A stretch of 53,324 bases of DNA from contig BLLU01000056.1 in the NCBI GenBank assembly GCA_011959105.1, positions 1 through 53,324 of the forward strand, written 5' to 3'. Within the stretch, counting starts at the first letter, position 1. The number at the start of each line of letters is the position of its first letter. Source of the stretch: Lachnospiraceae bacterium. Lineage in GTDB: Bacteria > Bacillota > Clostridia > Lachnospirales > Lachnospiraceae. Under the pieces are notes generated by a model that was given only the letters and a program-made list of their open reading frames with translations, made no database searches and had not been told where the DNA came from. A program made the position numbers and the translations under genes. Shown here piece after piece: positions 41,468-52,257 of the stretch.

Positions 41468-43336
41468 TTACGCCTCCACATAATACTGGGCCTGGGCATT
41501 CCACATCTCATAATACTTCCCTGCCCGATCCTCCACCAATTCCTCATGAGTGCCCTGCTGAATCAGTCGGCCCTCGTGGAATACGGCAATCTTGTCGCAA
41601 AACCGGCAGGAGGACAGCCTGTGTGAAATGTAAATGGCCGTCTTATCCTCCACAATCTCGTCAAACCGTTTGTATATCTCATACTCTGCCAGGGGATCCA
41701 GCGCCGCCGTGGGTTCATCCAGCAGCACGAAGGGCGCCGTCTTGTAAATGGACCTGGCAATGGCCACTTTCTGGGCCTCGCCTCCGGAGAGTTCCACTCC
41801 CTCCTCATAGTCCTTATACAGATAGGTGTGAATCCCCTGTTCCATTTCTGCCAGCCGCGCTCCCATTCCTGCGCCCTCCAGACACTTTTTCACCTTTGTC
41901 TCGTCATAGTCCTCGGATACCGCCACATTTTCCCCCAACGGAAAGGAAAAAAGCTGATAGTCCTGAAATACCACGGAGAAGAGCCTGCTGTACTCCTCGT
42001 GCCGGAACTTGCGGATGTCCACGCCGTTGAGCAGGATCTCCCCCTCCTGGGGATCGTACAGTCTGCACAGCAGTTTGATCATGGTGGTCTTGCCGGAACC
42101 GTTCATCCCCACGATGGCCAGCTTCTCCCCCACCTTCAGTTCCATGGAGAAATGCCGCAGGGCATATTGCTCCGCATTGGGATACTTAAATGACACGTCC
42201 CTGAACTGGATCCTGTACAGATTGTCGTTACGCTTCTCCAAAGGCAGTTTTCCCCTGTGCATCTCATCCGCAATATCCAGGAATTCCAAAGTGCTGGCCT
42301 GCCTTCTGGCCCCCAGAGCCAACTGGGGCAGTTTAAAAGCAAGTTCCGACAACTCGCTGAAAATATTCCGCAGACAGCCTGCAAAGCGGATCACGGACCC
42401 CACTGTCAAGGTTCCTCCCAAAGCCAGAAGGGCCACAATCAGATAAGAGCCGCACTCCATGATCCCGGCGGGAAAACTGCCCCAGAAATTGCTTTTTCCG
42501 CTGTTAAAGGAAGCCTCCCGCACCTTGGGACGCCGCCGGAACTCCTTTTCCAGGGTCCAGTAACGCAGCAAGTTATAGCCGTGGTACAGCCGGAAATCCT
42601 TGCCTTTCCGATAATTATAGTCATATCCAAAAATTACGCCCCAGGTCAAAGCCGCGTTTTGGATTCGCTCTTCCTCCGTCTCCGGCTTGCCCATCATAAA
42701 CTGCTGCAGACGCTTTTCATATAAAGTGCCCAAGGCACTCCCCGCCGCCATTGCAACGGCCATCACCAGCAGAGTAAGCAGGATTACCATACTTCCTCCC
42801 CGGATCATGTGGAGGAAAACAGGAGCCCCCACCACAAGCGCCCCTGCCAGCCGGAACAGACCGCTCATGACGCCCTCCATGTACCAGCGGATGGTATTGA
42901 TGCCGGCCCCCCAGTTATTGTCCTGCCAGATGCGCTCCCGCATCTTCCGGGTTTTGGGATCATCAATTTTGGCATAGTCCATCTGCAGAATCTTTTCTTC
43001 TGTCAGAGAGTCCCATCTGCGATAAACAATCTCCCACCGCACATCCAGCCGGTTATGCAGTATACCGTTCCCCAGCCGAAGTCCAAAGAGCAGAAGGCAA
43101 GTCAATGCCGCCACCGAAAAACTGCTCCGAAACTCTTCTCCTGCCGCCAGCCGGTCCAGAATATAGACAGACAGCAGCAATCCCGCGTACAACCCCACGG
43201 CGTCCAGCAGCGCTTTCAGCCCCGTGTGCAGGAAAAAGGTTTTATCCAGATCCCTGACTATCCTTAATACTTTTCTTATGTTTTTAATATGTTCCCTCAG
43301 TGGAAGTTTGCTTGTTAAATCAGTTTCCATCTCCAT
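41468..43336 (-). CDS. ABC exporter, permease-ATPase half-transporter (second of pair)
   Basis: A 622-residue half-transporter. The N-terminal 330 residues contain about six membrane segments (FLHTGLKALLDAVGLYAGLL as the first); the ATPase follows with Walker A GMNGSGKTT, Q-loop VVFQDYQLF, signature ELSGGEAQKVAIA, Walker B FVLLDEPTAALDP and H-loop YISHRLSS, all intact. It is 17 bases after its partner gene and probably forms a heterodimer with it. The linked LytTR/GHKL two-component system suggests export of a peptide or drug. Confidence 0.88.
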   Translation of the reverse strand: MEMETDLTSKLPLREHIKNIRKVLRIVRDLDKTFFLHTGLKALLDAVGLYAGLLLSVYILDRLAAGEEFRSSFSVAALTCLLLFGLRLGNGILHNRLDVRWEIVYRRWDSLTEEKILQMDYAKIDDPKTRKMRERIWQDNNWGAGINTIRWYMEGVMSGLFRLAGALVVGAPVFLHMIRGGSMVILLTLLVMAVAMAAGSALGTLYEKRLQQFMMGKPETEEERIQNAALTWGVIFGYDYNYRKGKDFRLYHGYNLLRYWTLEKEFRRRPKVREASFNSGKSNFWGSFPAGIMECGSYLIVALLALGGTLTVGSVIRFAGCLRNIFSELSELAFKLPQLALGARRQASTLEFLDIADEMHRGKLPLEKRNDNLYRIQFRDVSFKYPNAEQYALRHFSMELKVGEKLAIVGMNGSGKTTMIKLLCRLYDPQEGEILLNGVDIRKFRHEEYSRLFSVVFQDYQLFSFPLGENVAVSEDYDETKVKKCLEGAGMGARLAEMEQGIHTYLYKDYEEGVELSGGEAQKVAIARSIYKTAPFVLLDEPTAALDPLAEYEIYKRFDEIVEDKTAIYISHRLSSCRFCDKIAVFHEGRLIQQGTHEELVEDRAGKYYEMWNAQAQYYVEA

Positions 43337-43353
43337 GTCCTTTCCTGTTTCTT

Positions 43354-45297
43354 TCAGAGTATCGCTATCCCTTCGGCGCGCTTTCTCTGCTCCGCGTCCT
43401 TCTCATAATAGCTGCTCTGTACCTGATACATATGAGCATATGCGCCGCCGCGCTCCATCAACTGCTCGTGGGTGCCCTCCTCCTGAATCCGGCCCTGGTC
43501 CAGCAGGATGATACGGTCAGAAAACCGGGTACTGGCCAGCCTGTGGGAGATGAAAATGGCAGTCTTGCCCCTGCTGTGTTCCAGATACTTTTCATAGACC
43601 TGGCTCTCCGCTATGGGATCCAGGGCCGCAGTGGGTTCGTCCAGCACCAACACCGAAGCGTCCTTGTACAGAGCCCGGGCCAGCATCAGCCTCTGCTGCT
43701 GGCCGCCGGAGAACTCGATGCCCCTGGGAGAGATGGTTTTTCCCATAAAAGTATCCAGATCCAGCTTCTGCCGGGAAAAAGCCTCCGTCAGGCCCGCTTT
43801 TTCCAGCGCCGCCCAAGCCCGTCCGTCATCCGTCTCCTCCCGGCGCTGCAGGGAGATGTTTTCCGCAATGGTGACGGGCAATATCAACTGCTCCTGAAAT
43901 ACCACAGACAACAATCCGTACCACTCCCGGGGCGTCATATCCGCCCGGCTCCGGCCATTCACCAGAATACGCCCCTCATCCGGCCGGTACAGACCGCACA
44001 GCAATTTAACCAAAGTGGTCTTACCCGCACCGTTCACCCCCACCAGGGCCAGTTTCTCTCCCGAAGCGATGGTTAAGTTGAAATGTTCCAGAATCTTCTC
44101 TCCCGGGCTGCCGTCCTCCTTTTTATAGGAGAAACTCACGTCCTCAAACTGAATGTCGGGAGCCTCCCCAATATGCTTCTCTTTTTCCGATTTCCGCATT
44201 TCAACCGGGCTATATCCGCAATATTTTTTCGATTCCACCGGCAAATACGATGCTTCCTCCGATATTTCTTCGGGAAGCGCCATATAAGCCCTGTAATAGT
44301 CCGTGGCATTGCGGGCGGATTTCAGATTGCCCACCTGATACAGCATCCCGGCGACAAAACCGGAGAAGCCTGTCACTGCCCCAAAATACAATACAAAATC
44401 GCTGACGCCGATCTGCCCCGCAGACACACTGTAGATCAGATATCCATAGGCAGCCAGATCCCTCACCAAATTAATAAGTCCATTCATGGTATGCTGCCAA
44501 TTATGCAATTTCTGATAAGACATTTTATCTGCCTCCATCTCCCCGACGGCCCGGTCCCGGATGCCGCCCAGCCAGGGATGCATCCCAAAGATTCGCACGT
44601 CTTTGGCCGCCGTCATATTACCCATGGCAGAGAGAATATAATTCCAGTGCCGGCTGTGTTGGGCCTCCCGCTCCCGCATGGATTCCTCAAAGCGCAGCCC
44701 TTTCTCGATTACCAGCACATTCAGCAGAGATAACGCCAGCAATACCAAAAGGATCCAGGGATTCAACACCCCAAGTACTGTGGAATACAAAGCAAAGCAC
44801 AGAAAGTCCCGCAGGATTGCCTGGGTGCTGCTAAAGGTCCTGGAACTGGCGCACCAGTCGCCCCCCTCCATCACTCCCAACGCCTCCTGATATGCTTTCT
44901 TGCCCCACTCGGACTCCGGAATCTCATAGGATATTCGCAGGCTCTTAAAGAAAATGTCCAGCCCAAGATAAGCACGCACGGAGTTCTGCAGAAAATATTT
45001 TCCGTTCATCCCGTTCCGCAGGCCATACAACATAGCTGCCAATATTCCCCACAGCCCCAGGGTACGGATCAGTACCGCCGCCGTTGTGTTCCCCGCCAGC
45101 AGATCCAGCACCAGCTTGGGCAGATAGATACCCACCAGGGGAACCAATGTCCCCAAAACCACTTCCAGTCCTGCCAGCAGTACCACTCCCGGCTCCCATT
45201 TCCAGAAAATTTTCAGCCAGAAGATGATATTGCCGGGAATGCTGTGCCGTATCACCCTGCTGCCTGCCGTCTGATTTTCCTGTCTGTTCTTTTTCAT
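43354..45297 (-). CDS. ABC exporter, permease-ATPase half-transporter (first of pair)
   Basis: A 647-residue half-transporter. Membrane helices occupy about 25-330, starting near FWKWEPGVVLLAGLEVVLG; the ATPase has Walker A GVNGAGKTT, signature EFSGGQQQRLMLA, Walker B VLVLDEPTAALDP and H-loop FISHRLAS. ATG 45297 is the start; the frame stays open upstream only because it reads through the 110-base tandem repeat (45322-45511), which is not part of the protein. The ribosome binding site is weak (GGGATGGATT), so translation may be low. Confidence 0.88.
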   Translation of the reverse strand: MKKNRQENQTAGSRVIRHSIPGNIIFWLKIFWKWEPGVVLLAGLEVVLGTLVPLVGIYLPKLVLDLLAGNTTAAVLIRTLGLWGILAAMLYGLRNGMNGKYFLQNSVRAYLGLDIFFKSLRISYEIPESEWGKKAYQEALGVMEGGDWCASSRTFSSTQAILRDFLCFALYSTVLGVLNPWILLVLLALSLLNVLVIEKGLRFEESMREREAQHSRHWNYILSAMGNMTAAKDVRIFGMHPWLGGIRDRAVGEMEADKMSYQKLHNWQHTMNGLINLVRDLAAYGYLIYSVSAGQIGVSDFVLYFGAVTGFSGFVAGMLYQVGNLKSARNATDYYRAYMALPEEISEEASYLPVESKKYCGYSPVEMRKSEKEKHIGEAPDIQFEDVSFSYKKEDGSPGEKILEHFNLTIASGEKLALVGVNGAGKTTLVKLLCGLYRPDEGRILVNGRSRADMTPREWYGLLSVVFQEQLILPVTIAENISLQRREETDDGRAWAALEKAGLTEAFSRQKLDLDTFMGKTISPRGIEFSGGQQQRLMLARALYKDASVLVLDEPTAALDPIAESQVYEKYLEHSRGKTAIFISHRLASTRFSDRIILLDQGRIQEEGTHEQLMERGGAYAHMYQVQSSYYEKDAEQRKRAEGIAIL

Positions 45298-45321
45298 AAT
45301 CCATCCCGTCTTTCTTATTAA

Positions 45322-45511
45322 GAGTTCCGCATATGCCCTGCCAACACACAGACTTGGTGATGCATATAAGGCCGCTTCGGCGTCCATATATGCATCAGTG
45401 TATTGTCCGGGCATATGCTGTTTTTTGTCTTGAGTTCCGCATATGCCCTGCCAACACACAGGCTTGGTGATGCATATAAGGCCGCTTCGGCGTCCATATA
45501 TACATCAGTGT
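45322..45511. repeat. Two tandem 80-bp copies of a hairpin-forming repeat
   Basis: Copies at 45322-45401 and 45432-45511 differ at two positions and are spaced by 110 bases. Each starts GAGTTCCGCATATGCC and contains an imperfect hairpin with the stable tetraloop CCGC-TTCG-GCG, flanked by TGCATATA and TATATGCA arms. A related TTCCGCAT motif occurs at 35590 and near 53275, so the element is probably dispersed in the genome. Confidence 0.75.
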
Positions 45512-45600
45512 GTTCTTCGGATAGGTGAATTATAGCATGATTTTCCGGGCAAAAAAAATTCGCGCACGAACGGTTTCCTTCATGCACGAATGGAAAATTA

Positions 45601-46284
45601 TCAAGCGGGCGCATCCTCCAGCGGCAGCAGCACCTCTGTGGCAAATACTCCCTCTTCGTCCTGCCGGTCCAGATAACCATGGTATTTCTCCACCACCCGG
45701 TCCATCCGCATCAGACCGTAGCCATGCTCCCTCCGGGACTTAGTGGACAGATAAGTGCGGCCCTGCCGCCGCAGTCCTCCCATGGCGGCATTGATCACAT
45801 AGAGATACAATTGTCCCTGCAGCACGTCGATATAAATGCGGATAAAGCGCTTTCCCTCCCGGGGAATCTGCATACATGCCTCTATGGCATTGTCCAGCAG
45901 ATTGCCCAGAATCACGCACAAATCCACTTCGGCAATGGACAACTGCTGAGGCACTTTTGCCTTGGCTTCCACGTCGATTTCCCTGGACCGTGCCACTGAT
46001 ATCTTGCTGTTCAGCACCGCATCTACCATCACATTGCCGGTCTTGACCACCGTGTCCACCTGGCACAAATCCTCCTCCAGCTGATCCAGATAGCAGGCCA
46101 GTTCCTCGTATTTCCCCATAGACAGATACGCCTTCATGGTCTGTATATGATTGCGATAATCATGCCGCCATCCCCTGGTCTGGCGGTACATATTCTCCAC
46201 TTCCTCGCAGTGCTTCTCCATCAGATCCTGCTGATAAGCAGCCATTCTGCGCTCCATCTTTTTACCGATCCGCATGTAAACCAC
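45601..46284 (-). CDS. GHKL-type sensor histidine kinase lacking a membrane sensor domain
   Basis: A 227-residue kinase with an AgrC/LytS-like GHKL catalytic core. Phosphoacceptor region WRHDYRNHIQTMKAYL with the His; N-box ILGNLLDNAIEAC; a G2 box HGYGLMRMDRVVEKYHG. The usual multi-pass N-terminal sensor is missing: the protein starts with a coiled-coil linker (EKHCEEVENMYRQTRGWRH). It may sense through a partner, or the sensor part may have been lost. It follows the response regulator by 49 bases. GTG 46284 or ATG 46275 are both possible starts. Confidence 0.78.
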   Translation of the reverse strand: MVYMRIGKKMERRMAAYQQDLMEKHCEEVENMYRQTRGWRHDYRNHIQTMKAYLSMGKYEELACYLDQLEEDLCQVDTVVKTGNVMVDAVLNSKISVARSREIDVEAKAKVPQQLSIAEVDLCVILGNLLDNAIEACMQIPREGKRFIRIYIDVLQGQLYLYVINAAMGGLRRQGRTYLSTKSRREHGYGLMRMDRVVEKYHGYLDRQDEEGVFATEVLLPLEDAPA

Positions 46285-46333
46285 GCTCCAATCTGTTGTT
46301 ATCGCACATGTCCCCTTTCCGGAACGCCTGCGC

Positions 46334-47092
46334 TCACCCTTCTCTTCGAAAATAGGCGATAAACGCCTTTACCACCGTTTCATACATCCTGCGGCTTAAG
46401 GGTACGCTGCCCCCGCTCTCCAGCAGAATCTCCGTGCGTTCCACCCTGTGAATCCGCGCGATACCGCACAGGTAAGAACGGTGACAGCGCACAAAGGGAC
46501 GCCCGGACAATCTTTCGCACAGAGCGTTAAAACTTTCCCGCAGCTTTATTTCCGTCACTCCGTCCTGTCCCGGCAAAAGCCTTCCGGCCCGCAAATGACA
46601 GATGGTGTAATGCCCCCTCGCCTCAAAATACTCTATCTCCTGCTCCGAAACTTTCACCACAGCCTCCAGGGTCTGAAATACCAGCTGCGGAGAAGGAACC
46701 GGCGCCTGCTGCAGCCTGTCCAGACACTGCCACAGCTTTTCCCGGTTGATGGGCTTGAGCAGGTATCTGACGGCTTCCACTTCGTACCCCTCCTGCATGT
46801 AATCTGTGATGCCTGTAGTGAACACCAGCTTTACTTCGCCGTCCGTTTCCCGGATTTTCCGGGCGGTCTCCATACCATTTATTCCCGGCATCTGAATGTC
46901 CAGAAAGATCATATCATAACTCTCATCCTCCCAGGCAAAGAAAAAGGCGGAGGCATGGCAAAAATGCCGGATCATAACTTCCAATCCGGCATTTTCCATG
47001 CCCCGCTGTTTCTGCCAGCTTTCTATATGTTGCCTTAACAGTTCCGCATGCGGCGTCTCATCCTCCACAATGGCGACTCTCAGTAGTTCCAT
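46334..47092 (-). CDS. LytTR-family response regulator
   Basis: A 252-residue regulator. Receiver (1-125) with VEDE at the start, the phospho-acceptor in MIFLDIQMPGING, FTTG and LLKPI; then a LytTR DNA-binding domain (about 145-245) with YFEARGHYTICHL and FVRCHRSYLCGIARIHRVER. With the following GHKL kinase it forms an Agr/BlpR-like system likely controlling the ABC exporter pair. A promoter lies at 47150-47178. Confidence 0.92.
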   Translation of the reverse strand: MELLRVAIVEDETPHAELLRQHIESWQKQRGMENAGLEVMIRHFCHASAFFFAWEDESYDMIFLDIQMPGINGMETARKIRETDGEVKLVFTTGITDYMQEGYEVEAVRYLLKPINREKLWQCLDRLQQAPVPSPQLVFQTLEAVVKVSEQEIEYFEARGHYTICHLRAGRLLPGQDGVTEIKLRESFNALCERLSGRPFVRCHRSYLCGIARIHRVERTEILLESGGSVPLSRRMYETVVKAFIAYFRREG

Positions 47093-47149
47093 CCTTTCTC
47101 AAACCTCTTCTATTTCCTCTTTTTCGCAGATTAAGAAAACTTCTTTACT

Positions 47150-47178
47150 ATGCTACAATATTTCAGAGAAAATGTCCA
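47150..47178 (-). promoter_or_regulatory. Promoter of the two-component operon
   Basis: Minus strand: TGGACA (47173-47178), 17 bases, TAGCAT (47150-47155). Confidence 0.6.
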
Positions 47179-47186
47179 GATTGAGA

Positions 47187-48248
47187 TCAAAAATTCCTCT
47201 TCTTACCTTTTCCGTTACTCAAATCCACCAGTCTCCTGTACATACCCTTCTGCTCCATCAGTTTGGTATGCCGGCCCTTCTCACATACCCGGCCGCCAGC
47301 CATGACATAAATTGTATCCGCTTTCTCAATGGTGGAGAGTCTATGGGCCACAATCAATGTGGTGCGTCCTCCCATAAGCGCCTCAATTCCTTTCTGAACC
47401 AGCTGCTCGCTCTCCAAGTCCAGAGCGGAGGTAGCCTCATCCAGCAGAAGAATGGGAGCGTCTTTGATAAAAGCGCGGGCCAGGGCAATCCGCTGGCGCT
47501 GGCCGCCCGACAGGCTTTCCCCCCGTTCTCCCACCAGCGTATCATATCCATTGGGAAGCTCCATGATAAAATCATGGGCATAGGCGCGCCAGGCTGCCCG
47601 GAACACCTCTTCGTCACTGGCTCCCAGCCTGCCATATCGAATGTTTTCTTTGATACTTATCGAAAAAAGATAGGCATCCTGCGGCACATAGGCTATATTG
47701 CTGCGCAATTCCTCCAAAGTATATCCTGCCAGGGGTTTCCCAAGCAATCGGATAGAACCGCTGTCCAACTCATAAAATCCAAGCAGCAGCTTCACCACCG
47801 TACTCTTACCCCCTCCGCTCTCCCCCACAAGCGCCGCCGTCTTTCCTCTTCCCACCGCGATGTCCACGCCGTCCAATACCTTGTCCAAACCGTCATAGGA
47901 AAAAGAGGCGTTCTTTATGGCGATCCCACATTCTTCCTCTGAAGCCAGATGCTCCCCCGCCCCCATATCTCCGGCTGTATATGAAATCTGCTGCCATTGG
48001 GTTCCATGAGTACTGAGATGCTCCGAACAAACAGGTTGGTCCAGAACCTGAAATATTCGATCCCCAAGAACCAACGCATCTGCCAAAGTTCCCCCTGCGC
48101 TTCCTATATTGCCCAGAAAAAACGATACCAAGTCCTGGAGGCTGAGGATGGCAACCACCGTACCAAAATCCACCAGGCCCATATGGGACATAAACACACC
48201 AATCACCAAAATCACCACATTGCATAGAAAGCCAGACACCCATTCCAC
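47187..48248 (-). pseudogene. 5'-truncated ABC exporter
   Basis: The 353 codons keep the last two membrane helices of the permease (GFLCNVVILVIGVFMSHMGL and beyond) and a complete ATPase: GESGGGKST, SLSGGQRQRIALARAF, ILLLDEATSALD and VAHRLSTIEKAD. About 220 residues expected at the N-terminus are missing and a TAG stop lies in frame a few codons upstream of the first GTG/ATG, with no ribosome binding site. This is a remnant of a third exporter. Its ATPase motifs are intact, so decay is recent, or the protein still pairs with another permease. Confidence 0.7.
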
Positions 48249-48573
48249 CGCATATTTCTATTTTATCCAGCATATATCCAGCCTTTCTGTGCACCCGGCC
48301 TGCCCTGGCGCAAAGCACTTAACTCAATATTCCTTTATTTGTGCGCCTCAGCGTACTCTCTGTTCAAAAGAGGTAAATATAGCACAGCCCATATGCGGCG
48401 GCAATAATCCCTTTAGCGAGTTGGTTGGGGGAAAATCAACTCTTGGTTGCATTCCCGTGCTCCCTATTCCCTGCGGCAAAAACTGCCTCGAAATCCGATC
48501 CGTCCACGGCAGTGACATTCCCCGCCGTCCCCATCCCTAGACTAGGGCAAATAAGCGGTTTGCAGCAGGAAGC
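48249..48573. other. Intergenic region without a gene
   Basis: Frames here are short and without start signals. No missing N-terminal half of the neighbouring exporter could be recognised in any frame, so the truncation looks like a deletion. Confidence 0.6.
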
Positions 48574-48617
48574 AAAAAACAATCCCCGGCCGCAGCTAAA
48601 CGCGGACCGGGGATTGT
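48574..48617 (-). terminator. Terminator of gdhA
   Basis: A long stem (48579-48594 with 48602-48617, including AATCCCCGG/CCGGGGATT) is followed on the minus strand by six T. Confidence 0.85.
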
Positions 48618-48674
48618 TTGTAACAAAACATACGCCTTTCCTGGCAGATTTCTTTTTTCTAACAGACGCTTTTC

Positions 48675-50036
<1,362 letters not shown>

Positions 50037-50061
50037 TTAAATGTATTTTCCCACGTCCTCT

Positions 50062-50090
50062 ATTATATCGCTAGTTCATCAATCAGGCAA
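50062..50090 (-). promoter_or_regulatory. Promoter of gdhA
   Basis: Minus strand: TTGCCT (50085-50090), 17 bases, TATAAT (50062-50067). Confidence 0.75.
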
Positions 50091-50226
50091 CATGCTTTAT
50101 CACGCTAAATTTGAGAAGTTTTCTTGACTTTTTTATACAAATTGCACAACAAATTATACATGTATACAATTATATGATTTGCTTTATCGTCTACAAATGC
50201 CGAATTAAACGGTGATACAGGCAGAA

Positions 50227-50236
50227 CCCCCCCCCC
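50227..50236. repeat. Ten-cytosine homopolymer
   Basis: A run of ten C lies 8 bases past the stop codon of the next gene. Such tracts vary by slippage; here it is outside coding sequence. Confidence 0.8.
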
Positions 50237-50243
50237 GTTCCCG

Positions 50244-50675
50244 TCACAAATACTTAGTCAGCCTTTCCACATTCTTTTCCTCGAATGAAATAAGCTGTTG
50301 TGCCAGCATGGTGGGCTTTTCCCCGGCCTCCGCATTGCGGTTCAGAATACGGTTCATATCCAGGATTCCCTGATTGCTGCCCTTGATCAGCATCTCCGCG
50401 ATATGACTGGTGCTGGTATTAAGCAGGGTATTATAATGGATGGCCCCCGCCAGCATCAGGTTCTCCACATGGCTCTCATGATAGGGCTCTGCCTTGGCCT
50501 GCAAAAGCTGGGACACTGCCTGGTTATGGATTTCCGAATATTTCAGGGACTGGCGGGACATCTGCCTGGACAAGTCCTCGTCATATATTTTGTCATTGAT
50601 AATATCAATAGCCCGCATAGCCATCTCCGTGTTTTTCTGTATCTCCTTATATACCGCGACTTCCTGTGACCTCAT
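50244..50675 (-). CDS. Helical protein of unknown function (143 aa)
   Basis: Not recognised. The whole protein is predicted helical (EIQKNTEMAMRAIDIINDKI; SRQSLKYSEIHNQAVSQLLQ), with a small loop LNTSTSHIAEMLIKGSNQG, and conserved-looking His residues (HNQ, HESHVENLML, HYN) that give it a ferritin-like or four-helix-bundle appearance. No signal or membrane segment. The ATG 50675 follows AAGGAGG. It is an isolated gene between gdhA and the SH3 protein. Confidence 0.65.
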   Translation of the reverse strand: MRSQEVAVYKEIQKNTEMAMRAIDIINDKIYDEDLSRQMSRQSLKYSEIHNQAVSQLLQAKAEPYHESHVENLMLAGAIHYNTLLNTSTSHIAEMLIKGSNQGILDMNRILNRNAEAGEKPTMLAQQLISFEEKNVERLTKYL

Positions 50676-50745
50676 AGCGATACCTCCTTACCTGCTCCAA
50701 AATAATCCTGGTTTTACGCACAATCAATGCTTGATATAGAACGCC

Positions 50746-50775
50746 AAAAAAGGATACTGCCCTAAGACAGCATCC
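50746..50775 (-). terminator. Terminator of the SH3-domain gene
   Basis: Minus strand: GGATGCTG and CAGTATCC (one G-U) around 8 bases, then six T. Confidence 0.8.
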
Positions 50776-50819
50776 CTTCTCGTCCCTAGTATGTGGTAAA
50801 TTTCAAAATTTATGCCCGA

Positions 50820-52043
50820 TTACTCCACATATTCTTCTTTCACATAGCCTACCTGGCCATTGTAAATCACCTTGCACCAACCGTCCGCTTTCTCCAGCAG
50901 ATCCAGTTTGTCACCGCCGGTCAGAACTCCCAGCTTGGAAGAATCCTGGCTGGGCGCCAGACGCACGTTGATATTGGTGGTGGCCGTCACCTGGCCGATC
51001 ACCTGGCTGTTGTCCGCCGCCTCCGCAACGCTCAGGAATTCCGACTTGATATAACCGTCCTTCCCCTCGTACAGAATATGGGTCCAGCCGTTCAGCTGCT
51101 GCTCCACAATGGGTACTTCCGTGCCTCCCGATACCTTGCCGATCTTTTCTGCCTGCTCGCTGTCGGATGCACGCACATTAACCGTGGTGGTAGCCGTGCC
51201 GGAAGTGGGATGTACTGCCACTGGTTCCACGGCGTTGGCTTCTACCTCTCCGCTTCCCTGAGGCGTATCGCCCTCTCCATCCTGCCCGGTTTCAGAGTCC
51301 TGCCCTTCGTTATTCTGGGCTGCCAGGGTCTCTCCGGTGGTCTTTTTCACATCCGCCACCAGTTCCTGGACATAGTAGAATAAATCGGCATTGTTCAAAA
51401 ATATCTCATTACACTCCACATTGGTCTGATTGTTCAGTTCCACCACGTCGTCCTGAAGATTCATTTCCCTTATATACTCCAGTTCGGCATCCGGCACCAC
51501 CTCATCCGTATTCAGGTACAGGCTGCCGTCCTCCTTGGTGCAGACATAGAAAGTATCCATGCCGGGAACCTCCTCCTCAAAACCCGCAACCGTCATATGA
51601 AAATACACATAAGCCAGATAGGAGTTCTCCCGGGGACCCGGTTTGGTATAAATGTCTATCCTCGGATAACTTTCCACATATTTCGCCATCTCCGGGATCC
51701 GAATCTCCTCCGTGTCCTCCATATAGCTGGAAATGCCCTTGATGGTATCCACATCCCCGGTGGCAAATGCGTTATAGTAAGTGGCAATCAAAGTATAAAG
51801 TTCACCATTGGTGTTTTTTTCCATGGTGGCCGTCCCGGGTTCCGTCTCCGGCACGGGCGTCTGGGAAGCCTGGGGAGCAGACTCCTGCACCTGGGACGGC
51901 GGCTGGTCCAGACCCTCTTCATTGCCTGCCCTGAGAGCCAGAGTCACGGTGGCGGCCACGGCGGCAATCAACACCACGGGAAACACCAACCTGCTGTTTC
52001 TCACGGCAAAGTCACGCAAAGCTTCCAATTTATCCTTTAGCAT
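50820..52043 (-). CDS. Membrane-anchored protein with two bacterial SH3 domains
   Basis: A 407-residue protein. One N-terminal membrane helix (LVFPVVLIAAVAATVTLAL, about 19-37), a disordered Pro/Gln/Glu linker, an alpha/beta domain of about 160 residues (YNAFATGDVDTIKGISSYME to the PDAELEYIREMNLQ part), another acidic linker, and two SH3_3 repeats (TTTVNVRASDSEQAEKIGKV and TTNINVRLAPSQDSSKLGVL). The SH3 repeats should bind the cell wall. ATG 52043 is the start; the frame upstream runs through the tRNA gene. A terminator (52062-52096) lies just before it, so expression needs read-through. Confidence 0.8.
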   Translation of the reverse strand: MLKDKLEALRDFAVRNSRLVFPVVLIAAVAATVTLALRAGNEEGLDQPPSQVQESAPQASQTPVPETEPGTATMEKNTNGELYTLIATYYNAFATGDVDTIKGISSYMEDTEEIRIPEMAKYVESYPRIDIYTKPGPRENSYLAYVYFHMTVAGFEEEVPGMDTFYVCTKEDGSLYLNTDEVVPDAELEYIREMNLQDDVVELNNQTNVECNEIFLNNADLFYYVQELVADVKKTTGETLAAQNNEGQDSETGQDGEGDTPQGSGEVEANAVEPVAVHPTSGTATTTVNVRASDSEQAEKIGKVSGGTEVPIVEQQLNGWTHILYEGKDGYIKSEFLSVAEAADNSQVIGQVTATTNINVRLAPSQDSSKLGVLTGGDKLDLLEKADGWCKVIYNGQVGYVKEEYVE

Positions 52044-52061
52044 ATTCCATATCCTTCCATT

Positions 52062-52096
52062 TTGAAAAAACAAAAGAGTCCGTAATGCGGGACTCT
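52062..52096 (-). terminator. Terminator between the tRNA and the SH3-domain gene
   Basis: Minus strand: AGAGTCC and GGACTCT around 8 bases, then TTTTGTTTTTT. It closes the tRNA transcript. Confidence 0.75.
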
Positions 52097-52137
52097 CGCG
52101 CCAACTGTGGTCTTTACGAAAATACCACATAAAATAA

Positions 52138-52255
52138 TCAAGGTGATGTAAAGTGCGTCCGGCAGGAATCGAACCTGCATTAAAGGCGTCGGAGGCCTTC
52201 GTTCTATCCATTAGACTACGGACGCAAATGTTACGAATTTATTACATCACCTTGA
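52138..52255. repeat. 14-bp perfect inverted repeat enclosing the tRNA gene
   Basis: TCAAGGTGATGTAA (52138-52151) and its exact complement (52242-52255) flank the tRNA by 2 and 16 bases. The predicted transcription start lies at the outer end of the 5' arm, so the primary transcript can form a long stem that carries the tRNA. Confidence 0.8.
52154..52225 (-). tRNA. tRNA-Arg (anticodon CCG)
   Basis: Acceptor stem GCGTCCG/CGGACGC with discriminator A; D-arm GTCTAATGGATAGAAC; anticodon arm AAGGC-CTCCGAC-GCCTT with anticodon CCG reading CGG; T-arm CAGG-TTCGATT-CCTG. 72 bases, no encoded CCA. All stems pair fully. Confidence 0.95.
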
Positions 52256-52257
52256 CT

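Noticed and set aside
45298..45459. N-terminal extension of the first ABC half-transporter
   Set aside because: The extra residues come from translating the tandem repeat; ATG 45297 is the natural start.
52062..52130. T-box-like appearance of the tRNA trailer
   Set aside because: GCGAGAGTCC resembles the end of a T-box, but there is no GGTGGNACC core, specifier domain or antiterminator.
52044..52211. N-terminal extension of the SH3 protein through the tRNA
   Set aside because: It would translate a complete tRNA gene and a terminator.
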